Of a DNA stretch of 12,834 bases, positions 5,863 to 12,834 are shown piece after piece; position 1 is the stretch's first letter, and the number at the start of each line of letters is the position of its first letter. Source of the stretch: Bacteroidaceae bacterium (GTDB lineage: Bacteria > Bacteroidota > Bacteroidia > Bacteroidales > Bacteroidaceae); NCBI GenBank assembly GCA_024695315.1, contig JAILIJ010000164.1, positions 1 through 12,834 on the forward strand, given 5' to 3'. The notes below the pieces were generated by a model, which was not told the origin of the DNA, did no database searches, and was given only the letters and a program-made list of their open reading frames with translations. The position numbers and the translations under genes were made by a program.

Positions 5863-7293
5863 TTGGACTCAAAAATTTTAGAAATAATCATTCAAGGTGG
5901 CCAGCTGATAACAGCACTATCGCTACTGGTCGTTCTTCATGAAGGTGGACACTTCCTTTTTGCTAAACTCTTTAAGACAAGAGTGGAGAAATTCTACCTT
6001 TTCTTCGATTATAAATTCAGTATCTTCAGCACTTATTCCAACTGGTTCAGAAAGCTCATTGGTAAAAAGCCAGTAGCGAAAAACGACAAGGGAGAGTACG
6101 AATACGAAGGCACAGAATACGGTATTGGATGGATTCCTCTTGGAGGATATGTGAAGATATCAGGTATGATTGACGAATCTATGGACACCGAACAGATGAA
6201 CAAAGACCCACAGCCATGGGAATTTCGTACAAAACCAGCATGGCAGCGTCTGTTCATCATGCTGGGAGGTGTAATCATGAACTTCATCACCGCATTCGTC
6301 ATCTACGCCATGGTACTTTTTACATGGGGTAGATCATACGTCAAGACTACAGACATGGAATACGGACTCTATTTCTCACAGGCTGCTAAAGATGACGGAT
6401 TCCGCGATGGCGACATCATCATCAAGATTGACGATGAAATCGTTAAGACATGGAATGCAGGTAAAAACCTACAGGACATCTCCAACGCTAAGACAGTAAC
6501 CGTACTGCGCCAAGGCAAGGAAATCGTCCTCGACATGCCAAAAGATATGAGTCTCCTTGACATGCTCGACCAAGAACCTATCTATGCAGAACCTATCCTA
6601 CCTATGGTCATCGACAGTGTTTTAGATAACACACCAGCCAAGAAAGCAGGAATAAAGGCTGGCGACTGCATCACATCCATCAATAATAAGGAAGTAAAGA
6701 ACTATAACGAATTTAGGTATCAGACACTCTTGCTCCAGGACAACTTGACAGATCAGTCAACACACTCCGACTCACTAAAGCAAAGAACTGTTACTCTTAT
6801 CAAGAATGGCACCGACACCATCAAGACCGTCCTTGATGCAAATTTCGAATTCGGAATTTATCCTAAGTACCCTTACGAAGACAAAATCACAACCGTGAAA
6901 TACGGTTTCTTTGAGTCTTTCCCTGAGGGAGTGAAACTGGGTTGGGAAAAGATCGTCAGCTATGTCGACCAGCTCAAATACCTTTTCACATCTAAAGGTG
7001 TACGAAGCGTTGGTGGATTTATCGGAATAGGTAAAATCTTCGCACCTGTATGGGATTGGCAACTCTTCTGGATGATGACAGCCTTCCTCAGCGTAGCCCT
7101 TGGTGTGATGAACCTGCTCCCTATCCCAGCACTTGACGGTGGTCACGCCCTCATCACATGCTTCGAAATGGTAACAGGCAAAAAGCCTAACGACAAGTGG
7201 TTAGAGAAAATTCAGATAGTAGGTATGTGGCTTTTGCTTGCTCTCATGCTGTGGGCAAACCTAAACGATATCTTACGTCTGTTCGGCATCTAA
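5863..7293 (+). CDS. rseP: RIP metalloprotease RseP (site-2 protease)
   Basis: RseP is an inner-membrane zinc protease that cuts transmembrane substrates, classically anti-sigma factors after a first cut by another protease. The 476-residue protein has the zinc motif HEGGH at 26-30 inside the first membrane segment (about 14-36), LGGVIMNF at 134-141 in the second, and the second catalytic motif NLLPIPALDGG at 417-427 with the zinc-ligand Asp425. A last membrane segment spans about 450-470. Two PDZ-like periplasmic regions lie near 165-225 and 248-325, the second with ITSINNKEV. The TTG at 5863 is the only workable start: an in-frame TAA lies at 5821-5823, no ATG lies between, and the first in-frame ATG is codon 102, beyond the zinc motif. 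It ends the housekeeping run; no anti-sigma substrate is in the window. Confidence 0.94.
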   Translation: MDSKILEIIIQGGQLITALSLLVVLHEGGHFLFAKLFKTRVEKFYLFFDYKFSIFSTYSNWFRKLIGKKPVAKNDKGEYEYEGTEYGIGWIPLGGYVKISGMIDESMDTEQMNKDPQPWEFRTKPAWQRLFIMLGGVIMNFITAFVIYAMVLFTWGRSYVKTTDMEYGLYFSQAAKDDGFRDGDIIIKIDDEIVKTWNAGKNLQDISNAKTVTVLRQGKEIVLDMPKDMSLLDMLDQEPIYAEPILPMVIDSVLDNTPAKKAGIKAGDCITSINNKEVKNYNEFRYQTLLLQDNLTDQSTHSDSLKQRTVTLIKNGTDTIKTVLDANFEFGIYPKYPYEDKITTVKYGFFESFPEGVKLGWEKIVSYVDQLKYLFTSKGVRSVGGFIGIGKIFAPVWDWQLFWMMTAFLSVALGVMNLLPIPALDGGHALITCFEMVTGKKPNDKWLEKIQIVGMWLLLALMLWANLNDILRLFGI

Positions 7294-7296
7294 AAT

Positions 7297-7511
7297 AAAC
7301 GATTCTTGGAAATCTTGAGAATTAAGAGTTAAGAATTAAGATTTGTTCGCGGAAAAAAGTACAACCTCATAACCGCCAAACCTTACAAAAAACTTCTTTT
7401 AATTTTCTAAATTTTCGTTCTCCACGCTCGATTCGGAAATTCTATGTCCTGGAGGCCATTCTTCACTCTTCACTTAGAAGTTCCTACAATAAAAGCCAAC
7501 AAGAATCGTTT
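7297..7511. repeat. Perfect 12-bp inverted repeat framing repeat copy A
   Basis: AAACGATTCTTG at 7297-7308 is the exact reverse complement of CAAGAATCGTTT at 7500-7511. The pair breaks on both sides of the 12 bp. The left arm begins just after the rseP stop; the right arm lies 41 bp before the FAH start. The inner ends overlap the CTTGG/CCAACAAG ends of the dispersed repeat, so it may be its terminal inverted repeat plus flank, or a long-range hairpin with a 191-nt loop. Confidence 0.7.
7305..7503 (+). repeat. Dispersed intergenic repeat, copy A
   Basis: This 199-bp stretch fills most of the 259-bp gap between rseP and the FAH gene and has a diverged partner at 11504-11740 in the same orientation. 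Exact shared blocks in the same order are TTAAGATTTGTTCGC (7336-7350), AATTTTCTAAATTTTCGTT (7401-7419), GGCCATTCTTCACT (7454-7467), CACTTAGAA (7471-7479) and CCAACAAG (7496-7503). The left end CTTGG and right end CCAACAAG are inversely related, and the purine-rich left side (TTAAGAGTTAAGAATTAAGA) loosely mirrors the complement of the right side (TAAGTGAAGAGTGAAGAATG). There is no open frame of note. This fits a degenerate MITE-like element or another repeat family; no transposase is near. The extent of the ends is inferred from the two copies only. Confidence 0.72.
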
Positions 7512-7552
7512 CTATACATATAAAACGAAAAAGAACAAAAAAACATTCTGAT

Positions 7553-8173
7553 ATGAAAATCTTAGCTGTAGGCATGAACTACGCAGAGCACAACAAAGAG
7601 CTCCACGCAGACAAGCCACTACCAACAGAACCTGTCATCTTTTCAAAGCAGGAAAGCTCACTACTAAGGGATCACAAACCATTCTTCGTCCCTGACTTTG
7701 CAGAGCGCTTCGACTATGAAACAGAAATAGTCGTCAAGATAGCACACGTTGGTAAAGATATCAGCGAACGATTTGCACACAGATACTACAACGAAGTAAC
7801 TGTAGGCATCGACTTTACCGCACGCGATCTGCAGCAGAAACTAAGGGAAAAAGGATACCCTTGGGACATCTGCAAAGGATTTGACGGAAGCGCTGCCGTA
7901 GGCGAATTTGTCAAGATTGATGACTTCGGAGGAGATGTGCAGAACTTGGAGTTCCATCTTGAAAAAAACGGAGAAACTGTTCAGACAGGCTTCACCAAAG
8001 ACATGGTATTCAGCGTTGACAAAATCATAGCATACTGTAGCAAATTCTTCACCTTAAAAACTGGAGACCTAATCTTCACAGGCACACCAGTGGGAGTAGG
8101 ACCAGTAAAAGAAAATGATATACTCGAAGGATTCATTGGCGACACTAAAGTACTAAGACAAAAAATAAAATGA
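7553..8173 (+). CDS. Fumarylacetoacetate hydrolase (FAH) family protein, FAHD1/YcgM-like
   Basis: This 206-residue single-domain protein belongs to the FAH superfamily, magnesium-dependent cytosolic enzymes that hydrolyse acylpyruvates or decarboxylate oxaloacetate. It starts MKILAVGMNYAEHNKEL, matching the short FAHD1/YcgM type that lacks the N-terminal domain of full FAH. Predicted metal ligands are Glu56 and Glu58 in YETEIVV and Asp87 in GIDFTARDLQ. Lys108 in KGFDGSAAVGEF and TGTPVGVGP (176-184) complete the active site. The TGA overlaps the porU ATG by 4 bp (ATGA, 8170-8173), so the two are translationally coupled. I recall the same neighbour (PG0025) before porU in Porphyromonas gingivalis. 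The actual substrate is not readable; candidates are oxaloacetate, acylpyruvates or a related beta-keto acid. The 5' gap holds repeat copy A and no clear Shine-Dalgarno. Confidence 0.93.
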   Translation: MKILAVGMNYAEHNKELHADKPLPTEPVIFSKQESSLLRDHKPFFVPDFAERFDYETEIVVKIAHVGKDISERFAHRYYNEVTVGIDFTARDLQQKLREKGYPWDICKGFDGSAAVGEFVKIDDFGGDVQNLEFHLEKNGETVQTGFTKDMVFSVDKIIAYCSKFFTLKTGDLIFTGTPVGVGPVKENDILEGFIGDTKVLRQKIK

Positions 8174-11100
8174 AGATAATACACACTCTCGCCTTATTAG
8201 TAGCATTTTCCAACATAGGACATGCACAAACAAATCAATACGCAGAACATTCCGTACTTGCCTCTGGCAAATGGGTTAAGATACGTGTTGAAAGTGAGGG
8301 TGTGTACAAACTCACTAATTCAAGCCTTAAGAGCATGGGATTCTCCAATCCCAACAACGTACGACTATACGGATATAACCTACCTGTACTTCCAGAAACA
8401 TCAATAGAAAATATCTATGACGACCTCATAGAGATTCCTCTCTACCGTGGGGCATCATCGGGCAACCTATTGTTCTACTCTGCAGGAACAACCGAATGGA
8501 CGCGCACAAGCAGCACATCCAACGGATTCTCACATTTCAACAATCCATATAGCAAATACGTATATTATTTCTTGACAGAAAACGACGCCGAAGCACCTGC
8601 CGTTTTCTCTGAAATATCAGGCTCTGACGAAAGTACAGATACACAAACTCAGACCACAACCTACGCTCACTCCATCATTGAAACCGACGCATACTCGTTC
8701 CTCAACTGTGGACGCACATTCTTCGAGAGTTACGACTATGCCAATGGAGCCAACAAGTCATACTCTCTGAGCCTACCAGGTAACGAAACAAGCGATGTCT
8801 ACCTAACAATCAATTTTGGAGCTGCAGGCTCATCCAGTTCTTCACTTTCTGTCTCTTCAAGCGGAAAAACTTTAGGAAAAAGCTCCTTTAGCTCATTAAG
8901 TGACTATGAATATGCCGATGTACGCAAACTCAATGTCACATGTAATGACTATAGCTCAACGACTATGGCACTCACACTCACTCACTCCATGAGTAGTGGC
9001 ACAAAAGGCCATCTTGACTACATTCAAGCATGCTACCAGAGACCTCTCTCTCTTTCTGGCATATCTTATCTCACTTTCTATCCAGAAACATCTGGAACAA
9101 CAATCTTTGAACTTACTGGATGCAACTCCAACACCTCAGTTTGGAACGTCACATCACCCGAATCAACATACGAACTTAAGGGCTCACTATCATCAACGAC
9201 ATATAAAGTGACTTGCCAAAATGCAATATATTCCGACAAATATATTGCAGTAAATACCAATGGATCGTTTCCTACACCTGAAGTCGTAGGAACAATAAAA
9301 AATCAAGACCTACATAGTCTTAAAGACATACAACTTGTCATCATCGTTCCTGCTAACGGCACTCTCACCGAACAGGCACAAAGACTTGCTGCTGCACATA
9401 CAGCAAAAAATGGCATGACATGCTACGTCGTCACAGCAGACAAGGTGTACAACGAATTTTCTTCTGGAACACCTGATGCCACAGCATACCGACGTTTCAT
9501 GAAGATGCTATACGACAAGGCTCAAGCCGGAGAAAGCGCCATAGCTCCAGAAAACATACTTCTCTTCGGAGCATGTATGTGGGACAATAGATTCATAACA
9601 TCGGGACTGACCAACTTATCACAAGATGACTATCTGCTATGCTGGGAATCCGATAATTCATGGAGCCACACAGACTCTTACGTTCTCGAAGAATATTTCG
9701 CCCTTCTCGGCGACAACGGAGGCAGCGATCTAAGAGCGGAAAATGCTATGATTGGTGTGGGACGAATACCTACCACTTCCGCAAGCATCGCCAAAGGTGT
9801 TGTCGACAAACTCATTGCATATATCAACAACGAAAATGCAGGCTCATGGCAAAACACAATATGCCTATTGGCTGACGACGGTAATAGCTATACCGAATAT
9901 TCTAACGGTTCATACTCTACCGACGCACAAGACCACATGAAGAGTGCTGAGACTCTCGCCACTGTCATACAAAACGAGAATGTACAACCCGACATTAGAA
10001 TAAAGAAAATATACTGGGATTCCTACAATCAGGAACAGACTGCCACAGGACTTTCCTACCCCGCTGTCACCGATGACATAAACAAAGCCATGACCGAGGG
10101 GGCACTAATCATGAACTACATAGGACACGGAGCAGCATACTGCCTTTCTCACGAACAAGTGGTCAAGACTGCCAATTTCCAAGAATGGAACTCTCCAAAG
10201 ATTCCACTTTGGATTACAGCGGCATGCGACGTCACTCCTTTCGACATGAACACAGAAAATATAGGTGTCGAGGCTATCAACAACCCCGACGGAGCAGCTA
10301 TGGGATTCATCGGAACATCAAGAACGGTGTACGGTAGCTACAACCTGGATTTCAATAGGAATTTTCTAAAGAACGTTCTTACTGTACAGGACGGAAAACA
10401 AACTACCATAGGACAGGCCATATCGTTGGCAAAAAACACTATTAAGGGCTACTCAAGCCGAAGCAAAACCAACAAATGTCACTTCGTGCTTATGGGCGAC
10501 CCAGCCATTTCTCTACCTCTCGCACAGTACAAAATAGTCATCGACACCATGGAAGGAGCATCTAACGATAACAACACCATAAGTGCTGGCGACGTAATCA
10601 CCGTGGGAGGACATATAGAAGACACCAACGGAAATATTATAGAAAATTATGAGGGCATAATCGCACCAACCATCTTCGATAATCAGGAGAAGATAACACA
10701 AAAGAACAATCTCGGATTTATCGACACATCTGTTGAGGAGTTGTTCTCATGGTATGACTACACAAGAAAACTCTACGAAGGTACAGACAGCATAAAGAAC
10801 GGAGAATTCAAATTCTCCTTCCCTGTACCACTGGACAATAACTACAGCGGAGAAAATGGACTTATAAGTCTATACGCCGTAAACACCGATAAGTCTATCA
10901 TCTCTAACGGAACATACACCGACTTCATCATTGACGGCACAAGCTCCACTTTGGCAAATGACACCGTAGGCCCCGAAATAATCACTAAGGTAAATACCGC
11001 AACAACCATCGACGGACAAAAGGTCAACGAAACACCAACGATATATGTCTACCTGCATGACGAAAGCGGAATAAACGCCACAGGAAATGGACTGGGACAT

Positions 11101-11463
11101 GACATCGTAGCTATTCTCGATGGTAAAGAATCAACGACATACATCCTCAACGACTATTTCCAGTCAACCGGTGACTACACCGAAGGACAGATAGAATTTA
11201 CATTCCCTGCCATAGAAGCTGGAAGTCATATCCTCACCATCCGCGCTTTTGACACGTATAACAACATGAGCGAGCAACACTACTCTATCGAAGTCATCGA
11301 AGACCTTGAAAAGGTTATCGAATACTATGACTTCGCCGGTCGACTCATTGCATCAGGCGAAGATATAACACTCCCACGCGGGGCATACATACAAAAGACA
11401 CGATACATGTCAAATGATGAAGAGGTTACTCACACCACAAAGAAAGTGCTGATAACACAATAA
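8170..11463 (+). CDS. porU: Type IX secretion system sortase PorU (C25 gingipain-like)
   Basis: PorU is the T9SS cell-surface cysteine protease that removes the C-terminal sorting domain of cargo and, in Porphyromonas gingivalis, attaches cargo to A-LPS. The 1097-residue protein has a signal peptide (about 1-20, cleavage near GHA/Q), then the PorU-typical ASGKWVKIRVESEGVYKLT at 31-49. A beta-rich N-terminal region contains a Ser-rich stretch near 219-245. The C25 domain spans about 388-785, with predicted catalytic His653 in NYIGHG and Cys686 in ITAACDVTPFD, ending with GDPAISLPLA. Ig-like segments follow, and the last ~50 residues (YYDFAGR, LPRGAYI, KKVLI) resemble a type A sorting domain, as PorU itself carries in P. 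gingivalis. Length is near the P. gingivalis protein (about 1158). The start overlaps the FAH stop (ATGA). porV follows 280 bp later, not immediately adjacent. Confidence 0.95.
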   Translation: MKIIHTLALLVAFSNIGHAQTNQYAEHSVLASGKWVKIRVESEGVYKLTNSSLKSMGFSNPNNVRLYGYNLPVLPETSIENIYDDLIEIPLYRGASSGNLLFYSAGTTEWTRTSSTSNGFSHFNNPYSKYVYYFLTENDAEAPAVFSEISGSDESTDTQTQTTTYAHSIIETDAYSFLNCGRTFFESYDYANGANKSYSLSLPGNETSDVYLTINFGAAGSSSSSLSVSSSGKTLGKSSFSSLSDYEYADVRKLNVTCNDYSSTTMALTLTHSMSSGTKGHLDYIQACYQRPLSLSGISYLTFYPETSGTTIFELTGCNSNTSVWNVTSPESTYELKGSLSSTTYKVTCQNAIYSDKYIAVNTNGSFPTPEVVGTIKNQDLHSLKDIQLVIIVPANGTLTEQAQRLAAAHTAKNGMTCYVVTADKVYNEFSSGTPDATAYRRFMKMLYDKAQAGESAIAPENILLFGACMWDNRFITSGLTNLSQDDYLLCWESDNSWSHTDSYVLEEYFALLGDNGGSDLRAENAMIGVGRIPTTSASIAKGVVDKLIAYINNENAGSWQNTICLLADDGNSYTEYSNGSYSTDAQDHMKSAETLATVIQNENVQPDIRIKKIYWDSYNQEQTATGLSYPAVTDDINKAMTEGALIMNYIGHGAAYCLSHEQVVKTANFQEWNSPKIPLWITAACDVTPFDMNTENIGVEAINNPDGAAMGFIGTSRTVYGSYNLDFNRNFLKNVLTVQDGKQTTIGQAISLAKNTIKGYSSRSKTNKCHFVLMGDPAISLPLAQYKIVIDTMEGASNDNNTISAGDVITVGGHIEDTNGNIIENYEGIIAPTIFDNQEKITQKNNLGFIDTSVEELFSWYDYTRKLYEGTDSIKNGEFKFSFPVPLDNNYSGENGLISLYAVNTDKSIISNGTYTDFIIDGTSSTLANDTVGPEIITKVNTATTIDGQKVNETPTIYVYLHDESGINATGNGLGHDIVAILDGKESTTYILNDYFQSTGDYTEGQIEFTFPAIEAGSHILTIRAFDTYNNMSEQHYSIEVIEDLEKVIEYYDFAGRLIASGEDITLPRGAYIQKTRYMSNDEEVTHTTKKVLITQ

Positions 11464-11490
11464 AATCAACATTTCTACGTTTATTGATTT
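11463..11490 (+). terminator. Weak hairpin after porU, possible terminator
   Basis: AAATCAA (11463-11469) pairs with TTGATTT (11484-11490) around a 14-nt loop, starting at the porU stop codon. The stem is AT-rich, and only its own three T residues follow, so intrinsic termination is weakly supported. It lies just before repeat copy B. Confidence 0.25.
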
Positions 11491-11503
11491 AGAGGGGAAG
11501 AAA

Positions 11504-11740
11504 CTTGGGGAGTTAAGAATTAAGAGTTAATAATAAGATTTGGAAGTTGAATTGAGTGGAGTTAGAGATTTTGAAGTTAGAGAGAAGTTCAAAAGACAAA
11601 TTAACTTTTGAAATAAAGAGTTAAGATTTGTTCGCTGAAACCAATACAACCGTAAACAAAAATTTTCCTCTAATTTTCTAAATTTTCGTTTACTTCCCCC
11701 GTTCCGAGCGGCCATTCTTCACTTAGAAAAGTCCAACAAG
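11504..11740 (+). repeat. Dispersed intergenic repeat, copy B
   Basis: This 237-bp stretch fills most of the 280-bp gap between porU and porV and is the partner of 7305-7503 in the same orientation. It shares TTAAGATTTGTTCGC (11621-11635), the 19-nt AATTTTCTAAATTTTCGTT (11672-11690), GGCCATTCTTCACT (11710-11723), CACTTAGAA (11720-11728) and CCAACAAG (11733-11740). The left end CTTGGGG mirrors copy A's CTTGG. Relative to copy A it has an extra 88-nt segment (11543-11630), lacks about 13, 17 and 12 nt at three places in the right half, and has one fewer 7-nt TTCACTC unit. It stops three bases before the porV ATG at 11744, so it forms the immediate leader of porV and may carry its promoter or influence translation. 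No gene is seen in it. Confidence 0.72.
11543..11630 (+). repeat. 88-nt extra segment in repeat copy B between 9-bp direct repeats
   Basis: TAAGATTTG occurs at 11534-11542 and again at 11622-11630; copy A has it once (7337-7345). The DNA between, absent from copy A, is purine-rich and contains a near-tandem duplication: TGGAGTTAGAGA (11557-11568) and TGAAGTTAGAGA (11572-11583), 11 of 12 identical with a 15-nt period. The pattern fits insertion or internal duplication in copy B, or deletion between the direct repeats in copy A. Confidence 0.55.
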
Positions 11741-11743
11741 ATA

Positions 11744-12834
11744 ATGAATAAAAAACAAATAATACTCAACGCAGCAGCAATATTAGCTCTGCTACCATCA
11801 TCACTAAAAGCACAAGACAACTGGAACGAACTTAACCCAGTTCACTATGCTGTATCATCACTCGCCATCGCACCTGATGCACGATCAGCAGGTCTCGGAG
11901 ACGTTGGTGCTGCCACTGACCCAGATGTAAATTCACAATACTGGAACCCGGCCAAATACCCATTCTGTATCAGCAGGGCAGGTGTGTCACTCAACTACAC
12001 ACCTTGGCTGAGACAACTCGTCAGCGACATCGATCTCGCCAACATTACAGGATACTACCGACTCGGCGACTACAACGCTATTTCTGGTTCGCTACGCTAT
12101 TTCTCTCTTGGTGAAGTGTACACCAGTTCTGCAGCTGACGCCACAGTCATCAAGCCATACGAAATGGCCTTCGATGTAGCATATTCAAGAATGCTGAGCG
12201 AGACATTCTCTGCTGCTGTAGCACTCCGATTCATATACTCAGACCTAGGAGATAAAAGCGACGGCACAAGCGCAGGAAAGGCCTTCGCCGCAGATGTCGC
12301 CATGTACCACAATGGATATATCTACATCGGCAACCGAGAGAGCCAATTGAGCTGGGGTCTCAACATAAGTAATATCGGTAGTAAAATCTCCTTCGACGAA
12401 GGTAACACCAATGAGTTCATACCTACCAACATGAGACTAGGTATCGCTCTGCTCGCACCTATCGATGAATACAACACCATCACCTTTGCAGCCGAAGCCA
12501 ATAAACTGTTGGTACCAACCATGCCAACATACAAACAGTTCGTCAACGAACAGCTTACCGCCCTCACAGCCGAGGAGAAGGCAACAGCCATTTCTACCGG
12601 TAGCTATTCAAGCGACTACACCGAGTGGCTCACCAACGAAGGATACTACAACGTATCACCTATAACTGGTATCTTCAAATCCTTCAGCGACGCACCTAAT
12701 GGTTTTAAGGAGGAACTACAGGAGATACAGTGGAGTGCAGGTGTAGAATATGCGTACAACAACCAATTCTTCTTGCGTGCAGGTTATCACCACGAGCATC
12801 AGAACAAGGGTAACCGTAAGTACTTTACCGTAGG
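11744..12834 (+). CDS. porV: Type IX secretion outer-membrane protein PorV (LptO), cut by window edge
   Basis: PorV (also LptO) is a FadL-like outer-membrane beta-barrel that receives cargo from the T9SS translocon and brings it to PorU in the attachment complex. I read 363 codons from ATG 11744 with no stop; the frame runs off the right edge, and family length is about 380-400, so little is missing. A signal peptide covers about residues 1-23 (MNKKQ, hydrophobic AAAILALLP, cleavage near LKA/Q). The mature start carries NPVHYAVSSLAIAPDARSAG and then GLGDVGAATDPDVNSQYWNPAKY, the highly conserved PorV/PorQ-type N-terminal hatch region. Alternating aromatic/hydrophobic strands follow, such as SGSLRYFSLGEVY and WSAGVEYAY. 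A loop-like segment near residues 249-320 separates later strands. It lies 280 bp after porU with repeat copy B as its leader. Confidence 0.93.
   Translation, partial: MNKKQIILNAAAILALLPSSLKAQDNWNELNPVHYAVSSLAIAPDARSAGLGDVGAATDPDVNSQYWNPAKYPFCISRAGVSLNYTPWLRQLVSDIDLANITGYYRLGDYNAISGSLRYFSLGEVYTSSAADATVIKPYEMAFDVAYSRMLSETFSAAVALRFIYSDLGDKSDGTSAGKAFAADVAMYHNGYIYIGNRESQLSWGLNISNIGSKISFDEGNTNEFIPTNMRLGIALLAPIDEYNTITFAAEANKLLVPTMPTYKQFVNEQLTALTAEEKATAISTGSYSSDYTEWLTNEGYYNVSPITGIFKSFSDAPNGFKEELQEIQWSAGVEYAYNNQFFLRAGYHHEHQNKGNRKYFTV

Noticed and set aside
6775..7146. Minus-strand open frame of about 123 codons opposite rseP
   Set aside because: It lies wholly antisense to a well-conserved gene, shows no recognisable motif and is best explained as a shadow of rseP codon use.
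7304..7345. Tandem TTAAGA/AATTAAG-like units as a possible CRISPR or tandem array
   Set aside because: The units are 6-8 nt, imperfect and contiguous without spacers; they form the purine-rich end of the dispersed repeat.
8820..8910. Ser-rich low-complexity stretch in porU as a possible frameshift or foreign insert
   Set aside because: The frame stays open with similar codon use on both sides, and Ser/Thr-rich linkers are ordinary in secreted beta-sandwich proteins.
7505..11503. Composite transposon made of repeat copies A and B carrying FAH-porU
   Set aside because: No transposase is visible, the cargo is core Bacteroidales synteny continuing into porV, and base and codon use match the neighbours. 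The repeats more likely inserted on each side independently or by local copying.
11527..11715. Minus-strand open frame of 62 codons in the porU-porV gap
   Set aside because: It falls inside the AT-rich, diverged repeat copy B and is not preserved in copy A, so it is not credible as a gene.

Overview
The window reads as ordinary chromosome of a Bacteroidota, most likely order Bacteroidales and Prevotella-like. The evidence is a Bacteroidota-specific DUF4290 gene, TAnnTTTG-type promoter boxes, an almost complete lack of Shine-Dalgarno sequences, a MurA with Asp in place of the catalytic Cys, and a type IX secretion (T9SS) PorU-PorV pair. The genus is inference. No phage, transposase, CRISPR array, tRNA or rRNA is visible.

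Layout. (1) Positions 1-1242, minus strand: yicC, then the 5' part of nadD, which runs off the left edge. (2) Positions 1243-1353: a divergent control region with back-to-back -7 boxes. (3) Positions 1354-7293, plus strand: a compact housekeeping run of tsaB, a DUF4290 gene, murA, rimM, dxr and rseP with gaps of 21-88 bp, probably one operon. It joins tRNA t6A modification, the first committed step of peptidoglycan synthesis, 30S maturation, the MEP isoprenoid pathway and intramembrane proteolysis. (4) Positions 7294-7552: non-coding, holding copy A of a dispersed repeat. (5) Positions 7553-11463: an FAH-family hydrolase overlapping porU (T9SS sortase) by 4 bp. (6) Positions 11464-11743: non-coding, holding copy B of the same repeat. 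(7) Position 11744 to the right edge: porV, cut off by the window. FAH-porU-porV matches the gene order I recall from Porphyromonas gingivalis (PG0025-PG0026-PG0027).

How the genes work together. PorU and PorV form the T9SS outer-membrane attachment complex: PorV shuttles cargo, and PorU cleaves the C-terminal sorting domain and links cargo to anionic LPS in known systems. The FAH enzyme is translationally coupled to PorU but has no known role in secretion. MurA and Dxr feed cell-envelope precursors, and RseP is the envelope site-2 protease.

I found no wholly new multi-gene system. The least explained structure is the pair of roughly 200-240 bp intergenic repeats with terminal-inverted-repeat-like ends, in the same orientation on either side of the FAH-porU segment. 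Copy A sits inside a perfect 12-bp inverted repeat, and copy B carries an 88-nt extra segment between 9-bp direct repeats. Other points of note are the Asp-type MurA (predicted fosfomycin insensitivity), a forced TTG start for rseP, and gene neighbours that seem missing (gmk; an M23 peptidase) compared with the order I remember from relatives.
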